Below, in pieces: positions 7,291-16,989 of a DNA stretch of 20,833 bases. The stretch lies in assembly GCA_018257865.1 (NCBI GenBank), contig JAEUBA010000230.1, forward strand, positions 1 to 20,833. Direction: 5' to 3'. The notes under the pieces are model-generated. The model was not told the origin of the DNA. It was given only the letters and a program-made list of their open reading frames with translations, and searched no databases. Origin of the DNA: Stereocaulon alpinum. Lineage: Eukaryota; Ascomycota; Lecanoromycetes; Lecanorales; Stereocaulaceae. Positions within the stretch are counted from its first letter, which is position 1. Every line of letters begins with the position of its first letter. Position numbers and translations under genes: made by a program.

Positions 7291-9339
7291 GGCTTCCCTT
7301 ACACGTACACCCCAATTCTGTAGGCGTACACCCCTTCCTATATACCAAATTCTTTAGTATTAAAAATATTAAATTCTCGCCTACCCTACCTTTACCGCTA
7401 TAAATCTATAACCGTCGTCGGAGTACTAGTAAGAGTTTTTTCTTTATAGTCTTATCCTTAGATTTTAGCGGTATATAGACCCGTAGGGCTATACTATAGT
7501 TAAGATATATACTAAAAAATTTAAAAAGATTAAAGAGAACTATAAAGTTTACTAGAAGTTAGAAGTTTTATACCTTAACTAGTTATTATAAGACCGGTAG
7601 AGACGATCTTATTAGAGTTTAGAGTAATAATCTTATTCTTATCTTATTATTACTCTTTTAGTATATATTAACGGTTCTCTATAATAAATCCGGAAATACT
7701 TATATTAAACTAAGATAAAGAATAGTATTTAAAGTATAATAAAAAGATTTAACTCCTTTAAGATATACTATAAGTATAAGTATTAATTTAGCGAAGTAGA
7801 TTAAAGTATCTATTAACTAGAAACTCCTCTTAATATATATTAGAATTTAATAGTTATAATATAGGAAGTCTTCTATAGGCGTATTATTACGGGTAACCCC
7901 GCAAGGTCACGAGTAAGGTATATAATAGGGTTAGTAGGTAAAGGACTATTAGGAGAGGACCTAGTAATATAAGTAATCTAGCGTATATTAGGTAGATTAT
8001 AGAGTAATATAGTAGATATAGGGCTAGATTACCCGGATTATATTAAAGCTTAGTATAATTAAGGGGAATATATAAGGAAGGGTTTCCTTTTAATAGAATA
8101 TATTCTTATCTCTTTATATTTAACTTATATAATAGAGAGGAGTCTTAGCTAAAGATAATTTAATAATTATCTATCTCTATTACCTTTTTAGTACTTAATA
8201 TACTATATAATTTACTTATAGGAGTTAAACTACCCTATTATACTTTAAATACTATACTTTAGACTATATAGTATAAGTACTTCTAGTTCTACCTTAGGGG
8301 AGAGACGGCGCGTTATACCTAAAGTAATAAGCGGATTTAAGGGAAAGGACTTAGCTCTTATTTCTAAGGAAGGGATTACTATTAGTAATAGAGGGATAAA
8401 GTTACCTACCCCTACTAAGTTCTCTAGTAGGAAAGGAGGATTAGATATATTTCTCTAATAAATTAACCTATATATAGTATTTAACGTACTAAGCTTCTCT
8501 ACTACGAAGGCTAGGAATATATTTTTGCAACGTTATAGCAAGAACTAGTATGTATTGGATTAGTTACTAAGTCTAATTCTACTTACGAGAGCTATTTCAA
8601 ATATGTACTAAGGCGGGCCTCAGCCCTACGTTACCGTAGTATAATATAATATAATAGTATAAGGCTATATTATAATAATCTACCCCGATTATAAGAAAAG
8701 TAAGTAAGACGCCCTCGTCTTCTAAGTAATATACGATATAATAAGTAGCGTAACTAGCTAAGATTACTATAAGCCTTTAGATAGGCCTAGTATAACTATC
8801 TTCTAGACTTATAAGGCCGTCCTAGTCTCCGCTTAGGAGTTTAAGGCGTTTTAGCGGGTATAGTTACTTTAACCTAATATCTTAGTATACTAGCTTCAGC
8901 CTAATCTCTACTTCGTAGACCGGCCTTATACTCTTCGACTAGTACTATAGTATTAGTAAGCTAATCTATAGTCCTCTATTTATTAAATTATACTTTAAAA
9001 CCTTCCTATCTTACTAAGTATTATATAACTATCTTCCTACCCTTACGCACTATACGTTTGTTTAGAAGCCTTTTAATATAGTAGGACTTCTATTTATCGG
9101 TATCTCCTTCGACGAAGACTAAAGGAGGATATATAGATCGTTCCCTACTAAAGGGATTAGCTACGGTAGTAGGTACTAGCTCTAACTAAGCTATAGTAAA
9201 TACGTTATAGATCCTCTAGTATTTAGGGATATTAAGGCGGTATACTAGGCGGCTAACTTAGTCTAGGATCTTAAAAGGACTAGTATATTATTAACCGTAT
9301 TTTCTTCCGGTAATAGCTATAGTAGGAATATCGTATCCC
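7291..9339. repeat. RIP-mutated repeat of unknown type
   Basis: This block is AT-rich, with TpA everywhere and CpA/TpG almost gone, so it was repetitive DNA when mutated. It begins with CGTACACCCC twice, 21 bp apart (7304-7313 and 7325-7334), which may mark the element's terminus. No family-defining motif was found on either strand. The + strand is the most protein-like between about 8663 and 9320. On the right it is cut by the LINE tail at 9340. The matching right part of this repeat, if present, would lie beyond the window's right edge, past LINE copy C. Confidence 0.55.
8663..9320 (+). pseudogene. Unidentified coding-like stretch in the RIP block
   Basis: From 8663 the + strand reads GYIIIIYPDYKKSK and continues, with TAG/TAA only where Gln or Trp codons could have been, through ITIF, AVLVSA, EFKAF, LYFVDRPYTLRL. 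From about 8985 a second frame looks better (FNIVGLLFIGISFDED, IDPLVFRDIKAVY), so there may be a frameshift or an intron. The composition is that of a globular protein. I cannot name a family, and no catalytic motif of a transposase or reverse transcriptase is evident. Confidence 0.3.
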
Positions 9340-9384
9340 TTGATTAATTAATTTATTTATACGCCTATTCTAGTATCTATATAT

Positions 9385-9389
9385 ACTAA
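9385..9389. repeat. Target-site duplication, left copy
   Basis: ACTAA directly precedes the LTR element and is repeated directly after it at 16657-16661. The uninterrupted target, ATATACTAATAAGGGTGTTC, can be read in the related LINE end at 20328-20347, which confirms both boundaries. Confidence 0.85.
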
Positions 9390-9678
9390 TATAATGTATA
9401 CCTTTCGTGCCCTAGTAGCGCGGCGTAATAGTATACTAAGGTTTATTTAAAGACGTGAAGTAGTAATAGTAGGTATCCGTTTATTAGTAGAACTAATTAC
9501 TAATAATCCTACTTCTCTAGGGTCTACGCTCCTTATACTTATTAAGTAGAAGCGGGGTAGTATAACGTCTTCCTACGTATATACTATATTAATAGTATAT
9601 CCTAGTTACGTTATAGCTATACTAAGTATTAGATTACTGCTAATACTAAATAGACCCTAATAGTTACTAAGTATTATA
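9390..9678 (-). repeat. 3' LTR of the Gypsy element
   Basis: 289 bp, aligned without gaps to 16368-16656. By eye about 24 positions differ, all C/T or G/A. Both of its ends read TA where TG...CA is expected; the other LTR keeps its terminal dinucleotide at 16655-16656 (CA on the + strand). Confidence 0.88.
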
Positions 9679-9693
9679 GTTACTTCCCCTTCT
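9679..9693 (-). other. Polypurine tract of the Gypsy element
   Basis: On the - strand AGAAGGGGAAGTAAC abuts the 3' LTR. A purine run in exactly this place primes plus-strand synthesis in LTR elements and independently shows that the element reads on the - strand. Confidence 0.65.
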
Positions 9694-10275
9694 AAATACT
9701 AGTCCGCTAGCGTAAGGATATTATTATATTTAGTTATTAGATATAAGGCCTAGAAGCGTACTAGTAATATAAGTAGAGCTTATTAAAAACCTTTAAAACT
9801 CTATAGGAAAAGGAAGGAAAAGAGTCTCTACCCTATAGTTACTTTATCCTTTATATATTACTAATTAAGAGCTTCTATACTCCGATAACGTAGTTATTAC
9901 TCTATAGTCGTATTATTATTATAATATAGCAGTATTATAGATTATTACTATAGAGTAACTATATAGTATAATTAGGTAGATATATCCCTTTAGATCCCCT
10001 TTACTTCCTATTTCTTCCTTTAGTAAATAATAATATAAGTAAGTATCCCCCTTATACGCTATAATAGTATACTTCTAGTAACACTAATAGCCTATAAGTA
10101 TCTTTATTTAATACTAGTAAGTCTATAGGTATACTATATATTAGGTATACTAACTATTATAGCTAAACTTCCGTATATAAACTATTTAGGGAAGTAGAGA
10201 TTATACGTTTAGGGTAATATACCTCCTTACTAGAGGTATAAGTCTACGTACTAGGGGGTAGCGGGATACTATAAG

Positions 10276-11200
10276 GTAAGCTTATTTAATCTATAACTGC
10301 GTACTATATACTAATAGTAGGAGATTCCCGCCCCCTTTATAGTAAAGGTAGCGGGGCTAGTCGCTATACTTAATAGTACCGTCTTACTACCTAGGGTAGA
10401 TAATCGCCTAGCTAACCTTCGTAAGAAGGTTACCTAATAGCGTAAAGATTATTCGCTTACCCTAAGGATAAGTAGTAGTTAGTTAACGTAGCGGCTAGCT
10501 ACGCTATAGGGGAGGGTAGAGGTATTAGTAAGTAATATATCTATTCTTCTAATACTACGCTAACTCGCTATAGGAGGTAAGCTAAGCTTATTTCTTATTA
10601 TTATTCCCTAGCGTTTAACGCGATTCTACCTATTATACCTATAACGCTCTAAGCTTGCTTTAGGCTATAAATACCTATCCTTATTCCTTTAGTTATACTA
10701 AGCTACCTTACCTACCCTTAGCCGCTAACTCGCCGTAGTAGAGGTTAGCGGCGGAGGAGGAGGACGATAATAAGGAAGATAATAGTAGGAAGGGTAGTAG
10801 TAAGGAGGCGGAAGCGGGGGTAGAACTAGAGGTAGGTAAGGAGGTAGAAGAGGAGGAGGGGCGTACTAGCCTAAGTATAGGAGAGAAGGTAGTAGCTAAA
10901 CCTTCTATTACTTAGGTATATTATATTACCTATTAACGTACTATAATTAGTACCTTACGCTAATATAATTAGATCCCCTAGGATTATATTATAGAGGCCT
11001 AGGAGACGAAGAGGAGGCTATAGGAGGAGACGGATAAGGTAAGGAGGAGGTAGAGAGAGGAGGTAGCTAGGAGGGTAAGTTATCTTTAGCTAATAGTTTA
11101 CGTATACTAACCGTCTACGTATAGACTAGATAGATTATATTATTATTTTAGCGTTCAGCGTTTAGCGTTTAGCGTTTAGCGTTTAGAGTCTAGTATTATT
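10276..11200 (+). pseudogene. Antisense additional ORF within the Gypsy element
   Basis: In the gap between the end of pol (about 11540) and the 3' LTR, the + strand is more protein-like than the - strand. From 10276 one frame reads through IPAPFIVKVAGLVAIL and then NRLANLRKKVTxQRKDYSLTL, a probable coiled coil. Near 10600 the coding appearance passes to the next frame: NALSLL, LPYLPLAANSP, then an acidic run from 10751 (AEEEDDNKED, GKEVEEEEG) and a charged helix (ETKRRL, EETDKVRRR). Stops inside are only TAA/TAG. The change of frame may be an intron or a small indel. No known family is recognised. Antisense extra ORFs between pol and the 3' LTR are known from some plant Gypsy elements; a captured host gene is the alternative. 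The opposite strand here reads only Ser/Leu-rich low complexity. Confidence 0.45.
11150..11184. repeat. Five AGCGTTT heptamers
   Basis: Five tandem copies of AGCGTTT, the first with C in place of the last T. They lie at the end of the antisense coding-like stretch. The array is short and keeps CpG while the surroundings lost CpA/TpG. Confidence 0.8.
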
Positions 11201-11313
11201 AGGCGCTTATATCTTAAAGCTATCTCTAGATAGCTTATAGTCTTATACTTACCCCGTTTAGCGTCTTTATAGCTATAACGTATTACTTACTCGCTAAATA
11301 TATAGTTTAATAT

Positions 11314-11357
11314 ATTACCTATACTATAATAACCTATTACCTATACTATAATAGGGT
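11314..11357. repeat. 22-bp direct repeat, two copies
   Basis: ATTACCTATACTATAATA begins at 11314 and again at 11336, two adjacent units of 22 bp that differ only near their ends. It lies between the antisense ORF and the end of pol, so it is non-coding or the very C-terminus of pol. Confidence 0.75.
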
Positions 11358-11539
11358 CTATACCTACTTCTCGACTCTACTAGTATTCGAATTCTCTATT
11401 CTTTAATATATCCTCTAGCGGGTATAGGCGCTCGTATCTTAGCGTACTAACCCTACCCCCTATTTTTATAATATCGCTACGTCTACGGCCCCTTAATACT
11501 CTATATTCCTATAATCCTCGTTTTATTCTAACTAGGTAC

Positions 11540-11720
11540 TATAAACAGTGTAGTTTTAGTATATTAATAGGTTATAGTTATTATATAATCTAGGTTAACT
11601 TATTCTTTACCTTCTAGTATTATCGCGTCTGTTTATTATAAGCGCGTTTTAATACTAGTATAGTATTAAGTTCTACTTCCGGTACCTATTTATTATAGAT
11701 ATTACCCTACCTAGTCTACT
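11540..11720 (-). pseudogene. Probable chromodomain at the integrase C-terminus
   Basis: The - strand reads a segment like VxAIIxxRYRKxNLxY, followed by a short charged stretch and NLDYII. This is the spacing of chromodomains that end the integrase of Gypsy chromoviruses and steer insertion to silent chromatin. The W-E-P core cannot be read cleanly after RIP, so the call is tentative. Confidence 0.4.
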
Positions 11721-12049
11721 TAACCTTATACTAGATACCTTCCTTATTCCTTACCTTATTAATAATCTCCTCTACCTCCTACTATTCCTTATTATTAATA
11801 AGTTTAGGGGGCTATATAAAGTCCGTTAACTCTGCGCCCTCGCGCAGTTAGTAAGGCTTAAGTAATAATATATAAAAGGTATTATAGATTCGATAACTTA
11901 TAGGTAGTATTAAGCGGTACGCTTATACCCTAACCTTATCCTTAATCCTAAATAGGTTAATAAACTAATAGGATAACTTCTTACTAAAACGCCTTTATTT
12001 AAGGTTCCTAGTTAAAAGTATTACTAATTCGCCTACTTTATATTCTTTT

Positions 12050-12960
12050 AGCTTATAGTTTTTATTATAGTACTTCGCTTATACCTTAATAGCGTAGCGC
12101 TAATAGTCTTCTATCTACTTTTAATAGTTTTATAGTTATTCTACTCGTTCCTTTACTACTAGTACCTCCCCCTTTAGGGAGCCGTCCCCGGCTTCCTAAT
12201 ATAGTTCGGGGTTATAACTATATATAGTATAGAATAGCGAGTAACTAATAGTGCTATAGCAGCTATTTATATAGGTAAACTTAGTAATTAGTAATAGCTT
12301 TACCTAATTAGTTTACTCCGCGTTAGTAAATATTCGTAGGAAGTGTTCTAATATTTAGTTCTACTTTTTAGTCTAGCTATCCGTTTGCGGATAGAACGCG
12401 GTACTTATACGGCGCTTAATCTTAGTATAATAGTATAGAGTTAACTAAAAGGTACTAGTAAATACTATACCTCTATTACTAATAACGGCTATAGGTATAC
12501 CGAATTAGTATACTACTTTAGTAAAAAAGAGCTCTCTAAGTTCTTCTACCGTAATTATTTTCGTTATAGCGAGATAGCGTACTATCTTCGTAAACCTATC
12601 TACTACTATAAGGATAGAATTATATACGACGTCGGCCCGCTTACTAGGCGGTAAGCCTATTATAAAATCTATTAATAGCTCCTACTATAGTACTTTAGGT
12701 AATAGCAGTAACTATAGTTCCCTATAGGGATAATACCTAGGAACCTTTATTCTCTAGTATATATTATAGGTATATATATAGCTACGCGTCTACTCTACTA
12801 TATTAGACTAATAATACTTCCGCCGTAATAGTTCTAATATTTTTACGGCGCTAAAATAGCCTACTAAGGGATTATTATAGTACTTACTAATCAGCTCCTA
12901 TCTTAGGGCACTATTATTAGGGATATATAATTACCCTTTATACCGTAGGAGGTCCTTATT
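12050..12960 (-). pseudogene. Gypsy integrase (HHCC and catalytic core)
   Basis: The N-terminal zinc domain is visible at about 12770-12900: YNNPLVGYF, then KILELLRRKYY, then YIYTYNIYQRIK (Q is a stop now). In the family these are HxDPxxGHF, KTxELLxRxYxW and CxxCQRxK, so the His and Cys ligands appear as Tyr. The core follows at about 12560-12700 with LLIDFIIGLPPSK and ILIVVDRFTKIVRYL, matching the LSMDFITGLP and VVVDRFTKM blocks around the first two catalytic aspartates. Integrase inserts the cDNA into the genome; here it is broken by many TAA/TAG codons. Confidence 0.75.
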
Positions 12961-13149
12961 ATTAAAAGACTAATTAGTATATCCGGTATAATAGCGGTCT
13001 ATTCTAGTATTCTTATCCTTTCTAAACCTTATTACCTATTTATCTAAGCCTTGCAGCTCCCGAACCACTTATTTTAATAAACTTTAGGGCTCCTTATACG
13101 GCCCCTCTATAAGTTCTCTTATAGTTTTCCTAGGTATTACTACCTAGAT

Positions 13150-14620
13150 CCTAGTAATAAGAAAGGCTACCTTTAACGTACTATATTCGGTCCGCTTATA
13201 TAGCTGAGATAATTCTTCGGACTATAAAGATAATTTATTTTATAATATTAGTAGTAGAGTAGTATTAAATAGCGAAGTACCCTTATAATTAGGTCGTCTT
13301 AATAGCGGGTTAGTAGGATTAGTTTTACCTACTTAATAAGTAATTTTAAAGTTATATACGGCGAGCTTAAGGGCCTACTAAGCTTACTATAGAGTTAGCT
13401 CTTTTAGCTTTATAAATCTACGTAAGTTATTATAGTCGGTAAGTACTTTAATAGGGTATAAGCTTCTTTCTAGATAATAGCGCTACTATTTAAATATATC
13501 TACTATTACTAGTAGCTCCTAGTTATACGTCTTATAATTCTATTCTACTAGAATTATCTTATATAACTAGAACGCTACGGGCCGCTAGTTACCTATATTA
13601 TTAGGTTAGGATAAAATATTAGTAATTGCGAAAGCTGATATATCTATCTCTACCCGAATCTTTTATAATAGATTAAAATACTATAGTAGCGGTGCTTCTA
13701 TAAACTTTCGATATAGTTCCTAGAACGTATACGCAGTATTATCGGACTACTTAAATAGCCCTATCTTTTTACCCTCCTTACTACCTTTTAAAAGGCTAGT
13801 TAGGGGTGTAGCGATAGCTGAATAGTAGTAGATAAAGCGGTGGTAGAAGTTAGTAAATCCTAAAAAGACTTAAACTTCGCGGTAGGTTTTAAGTTTTAGC
13901 TACTCCTTAATAGTAGTAACTCTACGCGGATCTATCGCTATACTAGTAGTTAAAATTATAAACCCTAAAAACTCTACTTAGGTAGTATTAAATACGCACT
14001 TCTTTAAGTTAGTATATAATTAATACTATCGGAGTCGCTATAGTACTTCTCTTATATACCGCTAGTAGTCCGCTAGATCTCCTAAAAAGATTAGGATATT
14101 ATCTAAATATATTATATACGTTATATCTACTAGCCCAGCTAAGGCTTAATTAATATATACTTAAAAGGTAGTAGGGGTATTAGCTAACCTAAATAGTATA
14201 ATAAGATACTTAAAGTAACCGTAGTAGGTATAGAACGCTATCTTCTATTTATTACTACGTTTAATCTAAATACAGTAATATATATCCTTTAGGTCTAACT
14301 TTATAAATCGCTTAGTACCGTATAAGCGGTCTAACGTTTTAGTAATAAGAGGTAATAGATACCTATTCTTTATAATTACTATATTTAACCCCCTATAGTC
14401 TATATAGAGGCGTAGCCCCCTATCCTTCTTTAGTATAAAAAGGATAGGTGCTCTCGCTAGTAAAATAGAATAGCGAATCTATCCCTTTACTAATATATTA
14501 TTAAGGTAGCGCCGCAGCTCCGTAAGCTTAACTCTTAATAAATTATAGAGGGGCCTATACAGTAGCTCTCCCTTATTTAATTTAATAGCGTAGTCCCCCT
14601 ATTTTTACTTAGGTAGGATT
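13150..14620 (-). pseudogene. Gypsy reverse transcriptase and RNase H region
   Basis: About 14130-14340 reads RFIKLDLKDIYYCI, then AFYTYYGYFKYLIIPF and LANTPTTFQ, the A-B blocks of Gypsy RT (KLDLxxAY, FGLxNAPATFQ). The catalytic YLDD is at 14098-14109 and now reads Y-L-D-N, followed by ILIF. The order of blocks, their spacing and the YLDD type are diagnostic of Gypsy. The RNase H part (about 13150-13700) is placed by position only; I could not pick out its catalytic residues. Confidence 0.75.
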
Positions 14621-15049
14621 CTAGCCTTCTTATTTAAGAATATATCTTTAAACTCCTATAATTAAGGAGGAAGGGCTACTATACTAGACTTATTAGCCTA
14701 GGGTAGCTCCGCTATTATAGTACTAACGTATACTATAGCGAATACTTACTATTCCTATTATAATACTTGCGTAAATTCGGTCGGTTCGTTAATCTATAGC
14801 TACTTAGTATTAACCTAATACCGCTATTAGCGCGCTAGCGTATCGACTATAATACCTAACTTATAGAGCGTAGGTATTCTAATAATTAGATTAGAACTCT
14901 CTTAGTCGACGGTATAGAATAAGGAGCTATACTCCTTTTCTTAGCCCTAACTATTAGTAGCTTTATAGCTTAGCTAATACGCCTTATAATAATAAGTACC
15001 TTATCCGCTTAGCTATACTAGCGTCGGTAAGATAGCGCGTTCTAGTAGT

Positions 15050-15150
15050 AAATTATATCATACTATAAACCGCTAAGCGACTAGGCTAATTTGCGCTCTA
15101 AGGTCGATTAGCCCCTTAAAGGGGTATAATCCTTTAAAAGCTATTACCTA
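15050..15150 (-). pseudogene. Retroviral-type aspartic protease of the Gypsy element
   Basis: The - strand reads LIDLRAQISLVA, with the Asp codon at 15103-15105, between gag and reverse transcriptase. The family motif is LIDSGAxxSxV; Gly is Arg here, as expected from GGA to AGA. Only this one active-site block is visible, so the extent is approximate. Confidence 0.5.
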
Positions 15151-15279
15151 GCCCTCTAGATATAGGGGGTTAAGGGCCTCTATTAGTCTTTCTCCTTCTT
15201 ACCCCGCCGGTTCTCCGCTAATAGGGCTTTAGAGTTTTTTAACTATACTATATTAACTAGTATAAAGTTAGGATTATCT

Positions 15280-16060
15280 CTTTATAGGTAGTCCTTCTTC
15301 TAATATCCCTTTTTACTATATATAAAATAAGTATTACTCTTTTATTTAGGTTTAGTAGGTATATAGGTTAAAGGCTTAGGCTATTAGTAATCCCTATCCT
15401 TCTTTAGGCGCTTTAATAATAGCTTCTTACCTCCGCCGCCTTAATACTTTAATACCCGTTCCTCTAAAGGTCTGCTTTTATTATTATTAGACTTTCTAGA
15501 TCCCTAATAAGATCTTTTAAGAGTTCTTTTCTATATAATTACTAAAGCTAGAATCTCTTCCTATATCTTTAGTATATTACCGGTGCTTAGGATTTTATCC
15601 TTAATATTAGGTTATAGCTTACTAAGAAAGATAGTTACCCTAAAGGCTTCTAGTAGGACCTCTAAGTAGGTTTCGAGCTCTTCTAAGTATACCTTAAAAA
15701 TAGAGATCTTTTACTCCTTTTACTATTTTGCGCTATTCCAGCGCTTATATATAAGGAGCTATTAGTTTATTAAGTTAGCTACTAAGTCTAGTAGGAAGGT
15801 CTTAAAGTAGTTAAAGGTATAGCTATCTACCTCTTCTAGCCTAAATTTATTCTACTACTATACTATTATATCGCCTTTAAGGGATTATACGCAGTAAAGG
15901 ATCTTATTTTAATTAGTAGTAAAATAGTTATAGCTTAGTAGAAACTTAATTTCCGTATTAGTAAACTATTAGATATACTCTCCTTCTAATATTTTATAGT
16001 ATAGACGTATCTTCTCTAGATAAATTATTTTTAGTAATAGTAACGTCTCGCTTAAGCTAT
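15280..16060 (-). pseudogene. Gypsy gag with zinc-knuckle relic
   Basis: The gag core reads TEIKFLLSYNYF, KILYCVxSLKGD, then NKFRLEEVDSYTFNYFKTFL, as in the fungal gag block where a helix with LxGxAxxW is followed by the F-xx-F helix. At 15288-15329 the CX2CX4HX4C zinc knuckle is preserved in spacing, but all four ligands are now Tyr (YFIYSKKGYxKKDY, x being a TAG). Gag forms the virus-like particle of the element; the knuckle binds its RNA. Confidence 0.7.
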
Positions 16061-16367
16061 TAAATAAAGATATTACCTTAAAGCTCCTACTTCGCTAACT
16101 TACTTAGGCTATACTTAGCCTAATATTAGGTAGTCTTAGGACTTCCTTAATCGTCTACTCTACTATAGCCGCTTAGAGATCCCTTACTTAGGATTCTAGC
16201 TATTAGATCCTTTACTATTATAAGTCTATAGAAGTAGGGGTTAACTCTAATAACTCCCCCTACGGTCCGACCGTAGACTCTTATATACCCCTTTAGGTAG
16301 AACTTCGAGTTATTACTATCCTATTCTACTCCGGGCCTTTAACCTTAAAGGTTAGAGTAATTAGAAT

Positions 16368-16656
16368 TATAATATATATCTTTTATACCCTAGTAGCGTA
16401 GCGTAATAGTATACTAAGGTTTATTTAAAGATATAAAGTAGTAATAGTAGGTATCCGTTTATTAGTAGAACTAATTACTAATAATCCTACTTCTCTAAGG
16501 TCTACGCTCCTTATACTTATTAAGTAGAAGCGGGGTAGTATAACGTCTTCCCGCGTATATACTACGTTAACGGTATATCCCGGTCACGTTATAGCTATAC
16601 TAAGTATTAGATTACTACTAATACCAAATAGACCCTAATAGTTACTGAGTATTACA
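16368..16656 (-). repeat. 5' LTR of the Gypsy element
   Basis: 289 bp matching 9390-9678 without gaps. On the - strand it begins TGTAATACTCAG, keeping the canonical TG, and ends TATTATA. It would hold the promoter of the element; a GTATAAAAGA motif (- strand, about 16380-16390) is a plausible TATA box. Confidence 0.88.
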
Positions 16657-16661
16657 ACTAA
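16657..16661. repeat. Target-site duplication, right copy
   Basis: ACTAA directly after the 5' LTR, the same as 9385-9389. The LINE sequence resumes from here with TAAGGGTGTTC. Confidence 0.85.
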
Positions 16662-16989
16662 TAAGGGTGTTCTTTTATATAATTAGAAAATCTAGGGGGC
16701 TATAAGCCCTTTAGACGTAAAAGAAACCTTTTTAGGGTCGCCCCTTCTAGCTAAAAACTCTCGCTTATTAGCTTACCTATTACTCTACTCTACCTATCTA
16801 ACCTTACTACTAGGCTCTATAATACTAGTAACTATAGTCTCCTTTACCCTACTAAGCCCTATAATACTCTAGTAGCTCTACTACCTTTAGCTTTACCTTA
16901 TAGTACTTAGACTTCTTTATCTTTAGGGTTTTTATTATTAGTTCTACTCTAATAGAGAGTTTAGACTAAGAAAGCTATTCCCTAGTAAG

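Larger units (their letters stand above)
9390..16656 (-). mobile_element. Complete Ty3/Gypsy LTR retrotransposon, RIP-inactivated
   Basis: 7,267 bp between two direct 289-bp LTRs, flanked by 5-bp ACTAA duplications. On the - strand the order is 5' LTR, gag with a zinc-knuckle pattern, protease, reverse transcriptase, RNase H region, integrase, probable chromodomain, a ~1.8-kb region with an antisense ORF, a polypurine tract and the 3' LTR. RT before integrase makes it Gypsy rather than Copia. Both LTRs differ only by transitions. It inserted into LINE copy B. The whole internal region is saturated with TAA/TAG, so no protein can be made. A primer-binding site could not be identified with confidence next to the 5' LTR. 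Confidence 0.88.

Noticed and set aside
9390..9394. LTR starting at the TG at 9395
   Set aside because: Homology of the two LTRs extends 5 bp further left, and only the boundary at 9390 gives a matching ACTAA duplication on both sides.
10700..11060. - strand Ser/Leu/Pro-rich reading of the acidic region as part of pol
   Set aside because: It is low complexity and not continuous with integrase; the + strand reading has coiled-coil and charged-helix character on both sides.
11150..11184. Heptamer array as interstitial telomere repeat
   Set aside because: AGCGTTT / AAACGCT is not the fungal TTAGGG repeat, and only five units are present.
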